64,000 nucleotides of DNA. It comes from Phycisphaerae bacterium. GTDB taxonomy: Bacteria > Chloroflexota > Anaerolineae > 4572-78 > J111. The translations under genes were made by a program, and so were the position numbers. Position 1 is the stretch's first letter. Each line of letters starts with the position of its first letter. The stretch is from assembly GCA_028285035.1 (NCBI GenBank), contig JANQQF010000030.1, positions 1 to 64,000 on the forward strand, in the 5' to 3' direction. The notes under the pieces are model-generated. The model did not search any database, was not told where the DNA came from, and was given only the letters and a program-made list of their open reading frames with translations. This document shows, piece by piece, positions 43,656-51,712 of the stretch.

Positions 43656-46016
43656 CTAAGGTGCCCAGTCGATGTTTTCTTCTAGCCAACCTTTGCTGTT
43701 GCCGATGTCGTGTTGAACAATGCCGTCGATGGGGCCATCCAAGGTAAATAAGCGTCGCTGGTCACTCCCATCTGGGGCCATACTCCAGATGCCCCACTCC
43801 CCGTCCCGGTTAGAGGCAAAGGCGATATGATCACCATCGGGTGACCAAGTTGGCAAGCCATCACTGGCATCATCATTCGTCAAGGCTTCGAGATTTTGAC
43901 CATCAAGATCCATTCGATAAATTTCCCAATCGCCACTTCGTTCAGACATAAAGACGATGGTTTCACCATCTGGCGAAATTTCAGGATTAATGTCGGATGG
44001 TTGATCAGTCAGTAGAGAAAAACTGCCATCACGGTGTCCTAATTTTATGCCGCAGGTGCCGCCCACACAACTGCTGTAAACGAACTGTTGGCCATCAGGT
44101 GCCCATTTGGGGGCAAGCCCCTGAATCGGCACTCCGTCTCGACGCATGAGCTGTCCTTCACCATCTAACACCATATAAAGTGCGGGTTGTTCTCCCCCAG
44201 ACCGCGAGTAGTAAATGATCGTTCCATCAGGCGAAAATTGAGGCCGAGCTGACTCAAAGAACAAATCAAAGCCCCATTCATCCTCACTGCCAATCTTTTT
44301 GGCGAATACACCGCGTTTATCCCTTTGCCAAGAGCGATAGCCAAAATCTGTGCCATCTGGGTTAAAGGTGGGTTGGCTGGCTTCAGCCTGGACGAGTTCT
44401 AAATTTCTGCCATCATTCACATCAGCTGCATAAACATCATACATCCCTCGTTCTGCATCATAAACCGGGAAGATAATGCGTCCCTCTAACCGATCTTGTC
44501 CACGAGCCAACGGCTGATCACGTGACGCGTATGAGGGGAGTGGTACTGGCGTTGGGGTAGGTGCTGAATCATCTTGGGCTGTCAGATCATTGGTTTCCGT
44601 TTCGGCTTGGGCAATAGGCTCGGCTTCTTCTTCGACCGCTTCCTCCTCAACCTCTATCTCAGCAATAGCCTCTTCATCATGCTCATCAACGATGAACTCT
44701 TCTTCGGCAACTGCTTCTTCACCTACTGTATCTGAAGCTGGCTCTGGTGTTTCTGTGGGGGCGGAAGCCAGTGTACTGGCTGGTCGAGTGACGGTTGGAA
44801 TCAACACGATTTCTTGATCTTCAGGGGTCCAAAACTTGAGATTGTCGTAGCTAACCCACATGTAGGGTTCATTAAAGGTACTGGCAAAAAAGCCAAAGGT
44901 GCCCGTTTTCAATGAGTCATCGGTTGTGGTGGTTAAAACTTGTCCATTTGCTTTTAATGTAATTTCTGAGCCAATCACCGAGACACCGATCAGGTTGGTA
45001 TCAGGGCTGATATGCGGCGAGGCGGTCCAATCTACCAAAGTGACCCATTCGCCATCAATAAACTTGCTCAGAAGATAAAATCCGTCGCCGGAGATGTCAT
45101 AACGATAGAAGTTGTTGCGGTCTTGAAAGTGAAATAGTAAGCCATAACTATTGGTTTCGCCGCCGTCTTCCCTCCTCGCCTCGACTTCAAGATCAAAATC
45201 ACCCACAACTCGATTAGACAAGCCCCACGCAATCAGGTTGCTGGTACGAACTTCAATTTGATAACGATTGTTGCCATACTGTTTTGAGGTATGGGTATCG
45301 GAGGCGTCATCCCATCCCCCAAATGAGTCGCTAAAATCGTCTTCGTAAACCAAAACTAAATCTGATGAGGATGGTTCTTCTGCTGGGTCAGCTTCATCCG
45401 TGGCTTCATTTGAAACCTCTTCTGTTGGCTCTGGCACTATTTCTGACGTAGCTTCTGCAACAGGCGTTTCCCCTCCAGCCGGGTCAAAGCTACCCACAAG
45501 GAAAAATACCAGAATGCCTGCGGCTAAACAGAGCAAGATCACAAAACCACCAATAATGAAAAATAGACGAGAGTTTCCCTGTTGTTGAGGCGCAGGGGCT
45601 GGAGCGATAGCTGGAAGCGGTGCGGCGACAGGAGCTTCTTTTTTGATCGGTTTCCCCGCCATAGTTCGATCGCTGTGGAAGGCTGGATTTGTAAATACCA
45701 GCTCTACCTCACCTAAGCGAACACGATCTTCATGTTGTAGGGCGATCGGCTGGTTAATTTGCTCATCATTGACAAAGGTATGATTTGAGCTACCCAAGTC
45801 GGTGATTAGCCATTGCCCATTTTCCAAATGAATTTGGGCGTGATAGCGAGACATCTTGGGATTAACGATAGTGATATCGTTGTCCAGCTCGCGCCCGAGG
45901 CGGGTTGTCATTTTTACAGAAAACGTTTGGCCAGCATCCTCACCCGTTGTAATCTCTAGTTTTGGTGTGGCTGTTGGTTGTGCTTGGGTAGGCTGACCAT
46001 GTAAATCCTTATCCAT
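43656..46016 (-). CDS. FHA domain, membrane helix, LamG-like domain and PD40 propeller in one protein
   Basis: About 786 residues from the second Met codon (AAAGG eight bases upstream). Order: FHA phosphothreonine-binding domain (about 20-100; TTRLGRELDNDITI, SRYHAQIHLENGQW, LGSSNHTFVND), a membrane helix at about 150-173, an acidic linker, a concanavalin-like jelly-roll (about 225-395; DDFSDSFGGWDD to WVSYDNLKFW), a second acidic linker, and a TolB/PD40 propeller (SPDGTIIYYSRSGG, WAPDGQQFVYSS, SPDGETIVFMSERSGDWEIY). The FHA lies inside, the rest outside, so the protein could relay Ser/Thr-kinase signals to a cell-surface domain. No kinase gene is nearby. Confidence 0.9.
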   Translation of the reverse strand: MDKDLHGQPTQAQPTATPKLEITTGEDAGQTFSVKMTTRLGRELDNDITIVNPKMSRYHAQIHLENGQWLITDLGSSNHTFVNDEQINQPIALQHEDRVRLGEVELVFTNPAFHSDRTMAGKPIKKEAPVAAPLPAIAPAPAPQQQGNSRLFFIIGGFVILLCLAAGILVFFLVGSFDPAGGETPVAEATSEIVPEPTEEVSNEATDEADPAEEPSSSDLVLVYEDDFSDSFGGWDDASDTHTSKQYGNNRYQIEVRTSNLIAWGLSNRVVGDFDLEVEARREDGGETNSYGLLFHFQDRNNFYRYDISGDGFYLLSKFIDGEWVTLVDWTASPHISPDTNLIGVSVIGSEITLKANGQVLTTTTDDSLKTGTFGFFASTFNEPYMWVSYDNLKFWTPEDQEIVLIPTVTRPASTLASAPTETPEPASDTVGEEAVAEEEFIVDEHDEEAIAEIEVEEEAVEEEAEPIAQAETETNDLTAQDDSAPTPTPVPLPSYASRDQPLARGQDRLEGRIIFPVYDAERGMYDVYAADVNDGRNLELVQAEASQPTFNPDGTDFGYRSWQRDKRGVFAKKIGSEDEWGFDLFFESARPQFSPDGTIIYYSRSGGEQPALYMVLDGEGQLMRRDGVPIQGLAPKWAPDGQQFVYSSCVGGTCGIKLGHRDGSFSLLTDQPSDINPEISPDGETIVFMSERSGDWEIYRMDLDGQNLEALTNDDASDGLPTWSPDGDHIAFASNRDGEWGIWSMAPDGSDQRRLFTLDGPIDGIVQHDIGNSKGWLEENIDWAP

Positions 46017-46064
46017 AAACATTGCCTTTGCAAAATTACGTCAATCTTCTTTAAAGAGTTATAA

Positions 46065-46102
46065 ACAAAAAAAGGGATAACCTTTATCAGAATGGATATC
46101 CC
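46065..46102 (-). terminator. Intrinsic terminator upstream of the FHA gene
   Basis: Minus strand: GGGATATCC, a short loop, GGTTATCCC (one T:T mismatch), then TTTTTTTG. It ends the PfkB-MaoC transcript before the FHA-M23 unit. Confidence 0.8.
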
Positions 46103-46201
46103 ACAACGTGCAATTATAGCAGAGCGACAAAGTCGCGTCAAAGTTGGAAAAAGGGGGGACAGAGGCAAATAAATCTCAAGGGCACAAACAAATTTTTATT
46201 C

Positions 46202-46267
46202 GGAGATTAGAGACTGGTAATTTGAGACTGATATTTCATCTATCTCACTCTCTAACCTCTAATCTCC
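46202..46267. repeat. GGAGATTAGAG/CTCTAATCTCC inverted repeat
   Basis: Perfect 11-base arms at 46202-46212 and 46257-46267, just downstream of the MaoC gene. A dispersed hairpin of unknown role. Confidence 0.65.
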
Positions 46268-46277
46268 CCATCTTTTT

Positions 46278-46739
46278 CTAAACATCCTCTTTCGACTTAA
46301 TCAGCATTTTCCATTCACCCTTGTGTACCACGTCACCATTTTGATTGAGGACGCGGGCATCAAATGCAACCAAACCACCGCCGAGCCGTTTCATTGGTTT
46401 GGTGTCCGTAATCGTCACTTGAACATGGATGCTATCGCCGATGAATACGGGTTTGGTAAATTTCCAGGTTAATTCACGAAAGGCTAGGGTGGTCCCATCA
46501 ATAAAGCCTTGTTGTACCGCTAAACCTGTAGCAACAGAAGCGACAAGCATACCGTGGGCAACCCGTTGGCCGAACGGTGTATTTTTTGCGCCCTCTGCAT
46601 CGGTGTGAATGAAGTTGAAATCACCTGAAAAACCAGCAAAGTTAACGATGTCTGTTTCGGTAATGGTTCGGGTGGCTGTGTGAATCTCCATCCCTACTTC
46701 AAATTCCTCGAAATACATACCACGTGGGGTGTAAGCCAT
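46278..46739 (-). CDS. MaoC-like (R)-hydratase/dehydratase
   Basis: 153-residue hot-dog-fold protein. The catalytic signature of (R)-specific enoyl-CoA hydratases is recognisable as GFSGDFNFIHTDAEGAK, with Asp and His, followed by HGMLVASVATGL. FEVGMEIHTATRTITETDI opens the fold. It hydrates or dehydrates acyl-CoA-type substrates. Good GGAGAAG site. Twenty-five bases after the PfkB-like gene. Confidence 0.92.
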   Translation of the reverse strand: MAYTPRGMYFEEFEVGMEIHTATRTITETDIVNFAGFSGDFNFIHTDAEGAKNTPFGQRVAHGMLVASVATGLAVQQGFIDGTTLAFRELTWKFTKPVFIGDSIHVQVTITDTKPMKRLGGGLVAFDARVLNQNGDVVHKGEWKMLIKSKEDV

Positions 46740-46764
46740 TGAGTCTTCTCCAAAAATGTAAAAA

Positions 46765-47706
46765 TCAGATGATCAAATGATCGTAAAGCAAGTCTAAACT
46801 TAAATCCGCACAAACGGTGTCAGTACAAGCCAAAGTCAACGCGGCTGCACTGGCGGCGAGCCGAACTGACTCGTCAAGATCAATGTCATTGAGCAGGCCA
46901 AAGACAACGGTCGCGGTTAAGGCGTGGCTGGCCCCTGTCGGGTCTACCACTTCCATCGCTAAAGCCGGAATATGACCACTTTGGTTGCTTGAGGCATAAA
47001 CAATCCCTGCTTCACCTAGCGTGATGACTGCAATCTCAACTCCCGCTTGCACCAATTTCTGAGCAGCAGTGATTGCCTCAGATCGATCATTGATGGTCAC
47101 GTTCGCTAAAAGCTCTGCCTCAGGCACATTTGGTGTTAGCATGTAAATGTCAGACAGGTATGGTTGTAATTTCGTGGCGAGGGTGACGGATGTGGGGTCA
47201 GCGCAAACCCGGACATTATGTCGTTTGGCGACCTTAAAAATCTTTTCAATCGTATCTGATGCCAAATTACTGTCCAGAACAATCATTTCAGTATTGATGA
47301 ACAGTTCTCGCTGATTCTCGATCGTCTGCGGGGTCAGGCAAGACATAATTTGCATGTCATCAACAGACATCGCCAGATTACCTTTTTCATCAACCACGGC
47401 CAGATAGGACGCTGTATAATACTCGTCTGAATAGATGAGATAATCGGTGTTGATGCCCACGGCAGTTGCGCTGTCTACCACGCGTTGGCCTGAACCCCCC
47501 GTCCCGATTGCTGATAGAAGCACCGTATCTACACCTAACCGTGCTAAATTATCTGCCACATTTCGAGCCACGCCCCCCACCGAAACACGGACCGTGCCAG
47601 GGGTGCTGCTCCCCAAAGTTAGCGGAATAGCAGCCCGTCCTTTGGAGTCTAAACCTGCTGCACCGATGACTAGAATATAAGGTTGAGAGAGAGTATCTTC
47701 GCTCAT
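46765..47706 (-). CDS. PfkB-family (pseudouridine-kinase-like) protein lacking the catalytic Asp
   Basis: About 313 residues from ATG 47706 (TGGAG upstream); the longer frame is unlikely. PfkB fold: PYILVIGAAGLDSKGRA, then the sugar-site motif SVGGVARNVADNLARLG, typical of pseudouridine and adenosine kinases. The second signature, normally DTTGAGDA with the catalytic Asp, reads DPTGASHALTA: Ser-His replaces Gly-Asp. It may therefore be inactive, use another base, or have a regulatory role. Forms a transcript with the MaoC gene. Confidence 0.88.
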   Translation of the reverse strand: MSEDTLSQPYILVIGAAGLDSKGRAAIPLTLGSSTPGTVRVSVGGVARNVADNLARLGVDTVLLSAIGTGGSGQRVVDSATAVGINTDYLIYSDEYYTASYLAVVDEKGNLAMSVDDMQIMSCLTPQTIENQRELFINTEMIVLDSNLASDTIEKIFKVAKRHNVRVCADPTSVTLATKLQPYLSDIYMLTPNVPEAELLANVTINDRSEAITAAQKLVQAGVEIAVITLGEAGIVYASSNQSGHIPALAMEVVDPTGASHALTATVVFGLLNDIDLDESVRLAASAAALTLACTDTVCADLSLDLLYDHLII

Positions 47707-47852
47707 GAGTGGCTCCAGAGTTATGTTCAGGTCAATATACCACATCCCTGCGGCGAGTCCAATTATCGAGATGACTATTCTCCTATAGCAAAAAATGGTT
47801 GGCAAAGTCATACTACTACCACAACGTCAGTATAATGTAATGATATACCGTA

Positions 47853-47901
47853 CTTCGCTCGTACGAGAGAAGTGTAACACCGGTGCCGTTACTGGTATAA
47901 T
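47853..47901 (+). promoter_or_regulatory. Palindromic site and extended -10 box of the receiver gene
   Basis: CTTCGCTCGT/ACGAGAGAAG (47853-47872) is a 20-base palindrome with one mismatch, followed by CACCGGTG and an extended -10 box TGGTATAAT (TATAAT at 47896-47901). The start would lie within about ten bases of the ribosome site. The palindrome covers the -35 region, so a repressor site is plausible. No good -35 box. Confidence 0.45.
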
Positions 47902-47919
47902 GACGGCTGGGAGATGGAG

Positions 47920-48330
47920 ATGGAGCGATTAAATTCACGGATATTAATTGCAGACCCGGATGCAGATATTCGAGAAACCCTGGAATTATATTTCAAGGAA
48001 CACGGGCATCAGGTTGAAAGTGAGGCGCAAGGAGGTGAGATTTTAAAACGTGCGCGTACCTGGCAACCCCATGCAATTCTAATTAGTACAGAGCTTGAGG
48101 ATGCAAATCCTCATCAGATTTGTCGAGATTTGTTAGATGATACCCTAACTGGTCATATTCCCGTGGTCATGTTGCTTCATGTGAATGAGCGAAAGGCCCG
48201 CTTGAAGGCGTTAGAGGTTGGGGTGGGTGATATTGTGGCAAAACCGTTTGATCTGGAGGAGTTGTTGCTACGGGTGGAGGCAGCCATTCGTTTGTCAACA
48301 ACTCGGATAGGGTCATCCCGGATGAAGTAG
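47920..48330 (+). CDS. Stand-alone receiver domain without the phospho-acceptor Asp
   Basis: 136 residues from the second ATG (GGGAG at proper distance). The CheY fold is clear: SRILIADPDADIRETLELYF with the acidic pair, and GDIVAKPFDLEELLLRVEAA with the conserved Lys. At the phosphorylation position, normally Asp in a (V/I)xxD(x)xxP strand, it reads AILISTELED: Ser. It cannot be phosphorylated in the usual way. It ends just upstream of aspartate kinase with a terminator between. Confidence 0.88.
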   Translation: MERLNSRILIADPDADIRETLELYFKEHGHQVESEAQGGEILKRARTWQPHAILISTELEDANPHQICRDLLDDTLTGHIPVVMLLHVNERKARLKALEVGVGDIVAKPFDLEELLLRVEAAIRLSTTRIGSSRMK

Positions 48331-48380
48331 CCCCAAGAATATAACCTGTTTGCCGTTTCAGAGGCAACGAGTAGTATATG

Positions 48381-48420
48381 GTCTGGTTATCTGCACACGC
48401 GGATAGCCAGATTTTTTTAT
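48381..48420 (+). terminator. Intrinsic terminator before aspartate kinase
   Basis: TCTGGTTATC and GGATAGCCAGA form a stem with a G:T pair and a nine-base loop, followed by TTTTTTTA. It ends the receiver transcript only 16 bases before the aspartate kinase start, so a regulated read-through is possible. Confidence 0.75.
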
Positions 48421-48435
48421 ATAGGGGAGATTATT

Positions 48436-49842
48436 GTGCGTATCGTTATGAAATTTGGAGGGACATCGGTTGGTAGCGTTTCGTCTCTGGAAAATGTGAT
48501 TAATATTGTCAACAAGGCTCGGCAGGAGGACTACGAGATTGTGGTAGTGGTTTCAGCAATGAGTGGGGTGACCAACCTGCTCCTGAACTCTGCCAGAGAA
48601 GCTGAGGCTGGTGATGAAGCATCGGTGCGTGAAGCACGACAAACCATTGAGCAAAAACATGCCGAAGCAACCCTCCATTTTCTGGGAGATACCCCGGAGC
48701 GGGTGGCTGTTCTTGAACAAATAACGACAATGCTTGATGAATTTGAGGCATTGTGTCATGGTATTCAAGTCTTGGGTGAGCTGACCCCACGTGCTCTAGA
48801 TGTGATTGGCGGCTTAGGTGAGCGGATGAGTGTGCCACAGGTGGCCGCCATTTTGAGTAACGCAGGTGTCGTAGCGACTGGTGTTGTTGCGACTGAGTTG
48901 ATCATGACCGATCGTCGCTTCGGGGCCGCTGTGCCAATGATCGAAGAGACGGCCCAACAATCACAAGCAAAACTCAATCCCATTTTAGCTCAGGGGACGG
49001 TGCCTGTGGTGACTGGCTTTATCGGGGCCACCAAAGACGGGGTGCAGACAACCTTAGGACGCGGTGGGAGTGACTACAGTGCCACGATTATTGGCCGAGC
49101 GATTAATGCCGATGAGGTGTGGATTTGGACAGATGTGAATGGCGTGATGACCGCTGACCCCCGGGTGGTACCCGATGCGCATCCGATTTCCCATTTGTCG
49201 TATGCCGAAATCAGTGAGCTTTCATATTTTGGGGCGAAAGTTTTGCACTCACAAGCGATTCGGCCTGCCCGCCGCGTGGGTTTACCCGTTCGTATTTTGA
49301 ATACCTTTGAACCAGATCATCCCGGTACGCTCATTACAGAAAAAAGTCAAGCCAATGGCAAGGCGATTAAAGCCGTTACAGCCATCAAAAATATGAGTTT
49401 GGTGACGGTCGAAGGGCCGGGGATGATTGGTATCCCTGGGGTGGCTGGTCGTACCTTTAGCGCGGTGGCTAACACTGAAACTAGCGTTTTAATGATTAGC
49501 CAGGCGTCATCTGAGCAATCGATTTGTTTTGTTATTCCTAGCCCAGACGTAGCGCATGTTGTTGAGGCCCTAGAGAATGAATTGTCTCGGGAAATCGAAC
49601 GCCGCGACTTGAATAAAATCAAGTGGGAAGATGATACAGTTATTCTAGCTGTGGTGGGCGAGGGGATGAAGGGGACGCCTGGGATCAGTGGTCAACTCTT
49701 TGGTGTGCTTGGTGAGGAGGCAATCAGTGTTATTGCCATTGCCCAAGGGAGCAGCGAGAGTAACATTTCATTGGTGGTTGCTCAAGGTGAGTCGGATCGT
49801 GCAGTAAAAGCAATCCACAAACAATTTGGTCTACATCAGTAG
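48436..49842 (+). CDS. lysC: Aspartate kinase
   Basis: 468 residues from a GTG start (GGGGAG upstream). Phosphorylates aspartate, first step to lysine, threonine, methionine and isoleucine. Marks: KFGGTSVGS at the N-terminus, TPRALDVIGGLGERMS, TLGRGGSDYSATIIG, VWIWTDVNGVMTADPRVVPD split over the nucleotide site, and two ACT domains from about residue 310 (VTVEGPGMIGIPGVAGR, VVGEGMKGTPGISGQLFGVL) for amino-acid feedback. Complete and typical. No homoserine dehydrogenase domain. Monocistronic. Confidence 0.97.
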   Translation: MRIVMKFGGTSVGSVSSLENVINIVNKARQEDYEIVVVVSAMSGVTNLLLNSAREAEAGDEASVREARQTIEQKHAEATLHFLGDTPERVAVLEQITTMLDEFEALCHGIQVLGELTPRALDVIGGLGERMSVPQVAAILSNAGVVATGVVATELIMTDRRFGAAVPMIEETAQQSQAKLNPILAQGTVPVVTGFIGATKDGVQTTLGRGGSDYSATIIGRAINADEVWIWTDVNGVMTADPRVVPDAHPISHLSYAEISELSYFGAKVLHSQAIRPARRVGLPVRILNTFEPDHPGTLITEKSQANGKAIKAVTAIKNMSLVTVEGPGMIGIPGVAGRTFSAVANTETSVLMISQASSEQSICFVIPSPDVAHVVEALENELSREIERRDLNKIKWEDDTVILAVVGEGMKGTPGISGQLFGVLGEEAISVIAIAQGSSESNISLVVAQGESDRAVKAIHKQFGLHQ

Positions 49843-49860
49843 GGTTGCTTGATGCGTGAG

Positions 49861-49878
49861 GGGAGAGTTAACTCTCCC
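49861..49878. terminator. Perfect palindrome between convergent genes
   Basis: GGGAGAGTTAACTCTCCC, 18 bases, overlapping the PrsW stop codon and lying 18 bases past aspartate kinase. It could end either transcript, but no T-tract follows. Confidence 0.4.
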
Positions 49879-50869
49879 TATTCATCACACCCATAGCTCT
49901 TAAACGATGTTGGTACAGGGCGATTTCCCCCTCGGTTTTTGTGTTGCTGCCAAACTGCACAATCCGCTGTTTTTTGAAGGCCAACTCTGCACCAACGTGC
50001 TGTAGCTGCCCCCACCAACGCCATGTAGCAATGTCTCCTCGCAACAGCGCTCCCCAGCGTGCGCTTTGCCACTCACTCCAAGTGGTAAGCGTATACAGGG
50101 TATCTGGCGGAATTTCTGTGGAGAGATGGGTTAAAATCCATTCGCGTTCTTGCCTCCAGATAAACCAAACCAAAATACCTAAAAGCAACAAACCTCCCCA
50201 ATCGGCGAGCAGACTCAACAGAATGCTGAAGCAATTGAGCGAGGCCAATGACGCCCCAAAATTGTGGAGGCCGTGAAAAATCATCGCGGCGGCAAGCCCA
50301 ACGATTGGCATGACAATTCGATTCACCGGATCGTGGGTCAATAAGGCATAACCAACACTTGCGCCAAATACCCCCGTGAAAAAAGCGTGATTTAAGCCAA
50401 AAGGGATTGTTCTCAAGAGAATGGTGATGACCCAATCACCAAACCCATTTTCAGTGAGGGCACCTAGAAAGTAAAAAACGTTTTCGGTAAAGGCAAATCC
50501 CAAACCGGCCATCGCTCCGTAGACAATGCCATCCAGAATATTATCAATTTCTCGTCTGGCAATGAGGACAATGAGGAGAACGCCTAGACCTTTGGTGATT
50601 TCCTCAGTGATGGGCGCCCAAACACTACCTCCCACCACATCATAAGCTAGATTATCATTGCCAAAGACCCAAGTTGTAGGAATATCCAAGAGGATTTGGG
50701 CGATGAGGGCAATCAAGACAGCGGGAACCATTCCCCAACAAAATGCTAAGGCAAGCAACCACCACGGCTCTTTTTCATGCCGATCAAGCCAATATACAAA
50801 CCAGCCGTAGATAATGGTTGGGATAATGCCGGCGATGATCGATAATACAATCCCGAGTAGGATGTCCAC
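49868..50869 (-). CDS. prsW: PrsW-family intramembrane metalloprotease
   Basis: 333 residues with about eight membrane segments and a soluble tail of about 90 residues. PrsW marks: the acidic pair in ITEEITKGLGVLL, FTENVFYF with the conserved Glu, and NHAFFTGVFGA with a His. In Bacillus, PrsW cuts an anti-sigma factor, but in this phylum the substrate is unknown. GTG start with AAGGGGG upstream. No anti-sigma gene beside it. Confidence 0.92.
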   Translation of the reverse strand: MDILLGIVLSIIAGIIPTIIYGWFVYWLDRHEKEPWWLLALAFCWGMVPAVLIALIAQILLDIPTTWVFGNDNLAYDVVGGSVWAPITEEITKGLGVLLIVLIARREIDNILDGIVYGAMAGLGFAFTENVFYFLGALTENGFGDWVITILLRTIPFGLNHAFFTGVFGASVGYALLTHDPVNRIVMPIVGLAAAMIFHGLHNFGASLASLNCFSILLSLLADWGGLLLLGILVWFIWRQEREWILTHLSTEIPPDTLYTLTTWSEWQSARWGALLRGDIATWRWWGQLQHVGAELAFKKQRIVQFGSNTKTEGEIALYQHRLRAMGVMNRES

Positions 50870-51040
50870 TATGCCCCCTTCGCAATAATGGGCTTGATCG
50901 TCTGTAATGATGTAAAAATTGTAAACTATCCTTAAGGTTCTGGCAATCGCTAGAGATGGGCAAGTCTAATCCGTTCAACTTTCGACAATAGCATAAATTT
51001 GTTAAACTTATTAAAAAGCCATAAGTGAATAGCGTCGGTT

Positions 51041-51688
51041 ATGCCCGCAGCACCTCAAAGTCGAAAAACAAAACGTAAAAAGGCCGAAGGCTATCGTCAA
51101 CTCAGCCGGATTCGTCGCCTCAATAAAAATCGAGCCTTAGAACAACTCAAGGCAATGGACCCAATTGTATTTGAATATTTGGTTGGGGCGTTGTTTGAGC
51201 AGCAAGGCTACCGGGTGACCAACCCCTCAGCCTCTGCCGATGAGGGCGTCGACTTGATTTTGCAAAAGCCCCTCAAGAAGGCGGTTGTTCAATGTAAACG
51301 ATATGGGCACAGTGTTGGACAGCCCGTTGTTCGCGATTTGTATGGCACAATGTTGCATAATCGGGCCAAGGAGTCGTACCTCGTTACGACAGCAATTATC
51401 ACCGCCCAAGCCAGAAGTTGGGCTAAAGGCAAACCGATTCATTTGGTTGATGGCTATGATTTAGTCAACTGGATTGCAAAATCGAAAGGATTTGGTGGGA
51501 TCAATTGGTCTCGGGTGGTGATATTCCCCGCTTTTGTTGCTGTATTACTTATTTGGGGCTTTGGTTTTGACGGATTTACCCAAGTAATGAATTGGCTGCA
51601 AAATTTATCTGCTTCCCCACCCGCTAACTTGCCTATATCCCTTGGTGAAGAGGATTATATTCTCTACTTTCCAATGATTCACCACTAA
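51041..51688 (+). CDS. Mrr-like restriction endonuclease with membrane anchor
   Basis: 215 residues. Basic N-terminus (KTKRKKAEG), then an Mrr_cat PD-(D/E)xK fold at about 40-148: FEYLVGALFEQQGYRV with Glu45, ADEGVDLIL with Asp71, VVQCKRY with Gln84 and Lys86, and the following NRAKESYLVTTAIIT. After it come a membrane helix at about 158-177 and a short tail. Single-domain Mrr-type nucleases cleave modified DNA; the membrane helix would place it at the cell envelope. Not in an operon. Confidence 0.9.
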   Translation: MPAAPQSRKTKRKKAEGYRQLSRIRRLNKNRALEQLKAMDPIVFEYLVGALFEQQGYRVTNPSASADEGVDLILQKPLKKAVVQCKRYGHSVGQPVVRDLYGTMLHNRAKESYLVTTAIITAQARSWAKGKPIHLVDGYDLVNWIAKSKGFGGINWSRVVIFPAFVAVLLIWGFGFDGFTQVMNWLQNLSASPPANLPISLGEEDYILYFPMIHH

Positions 51689-51712
51689 TACTTTTCCTCA
51701 GATGAGTATGAA

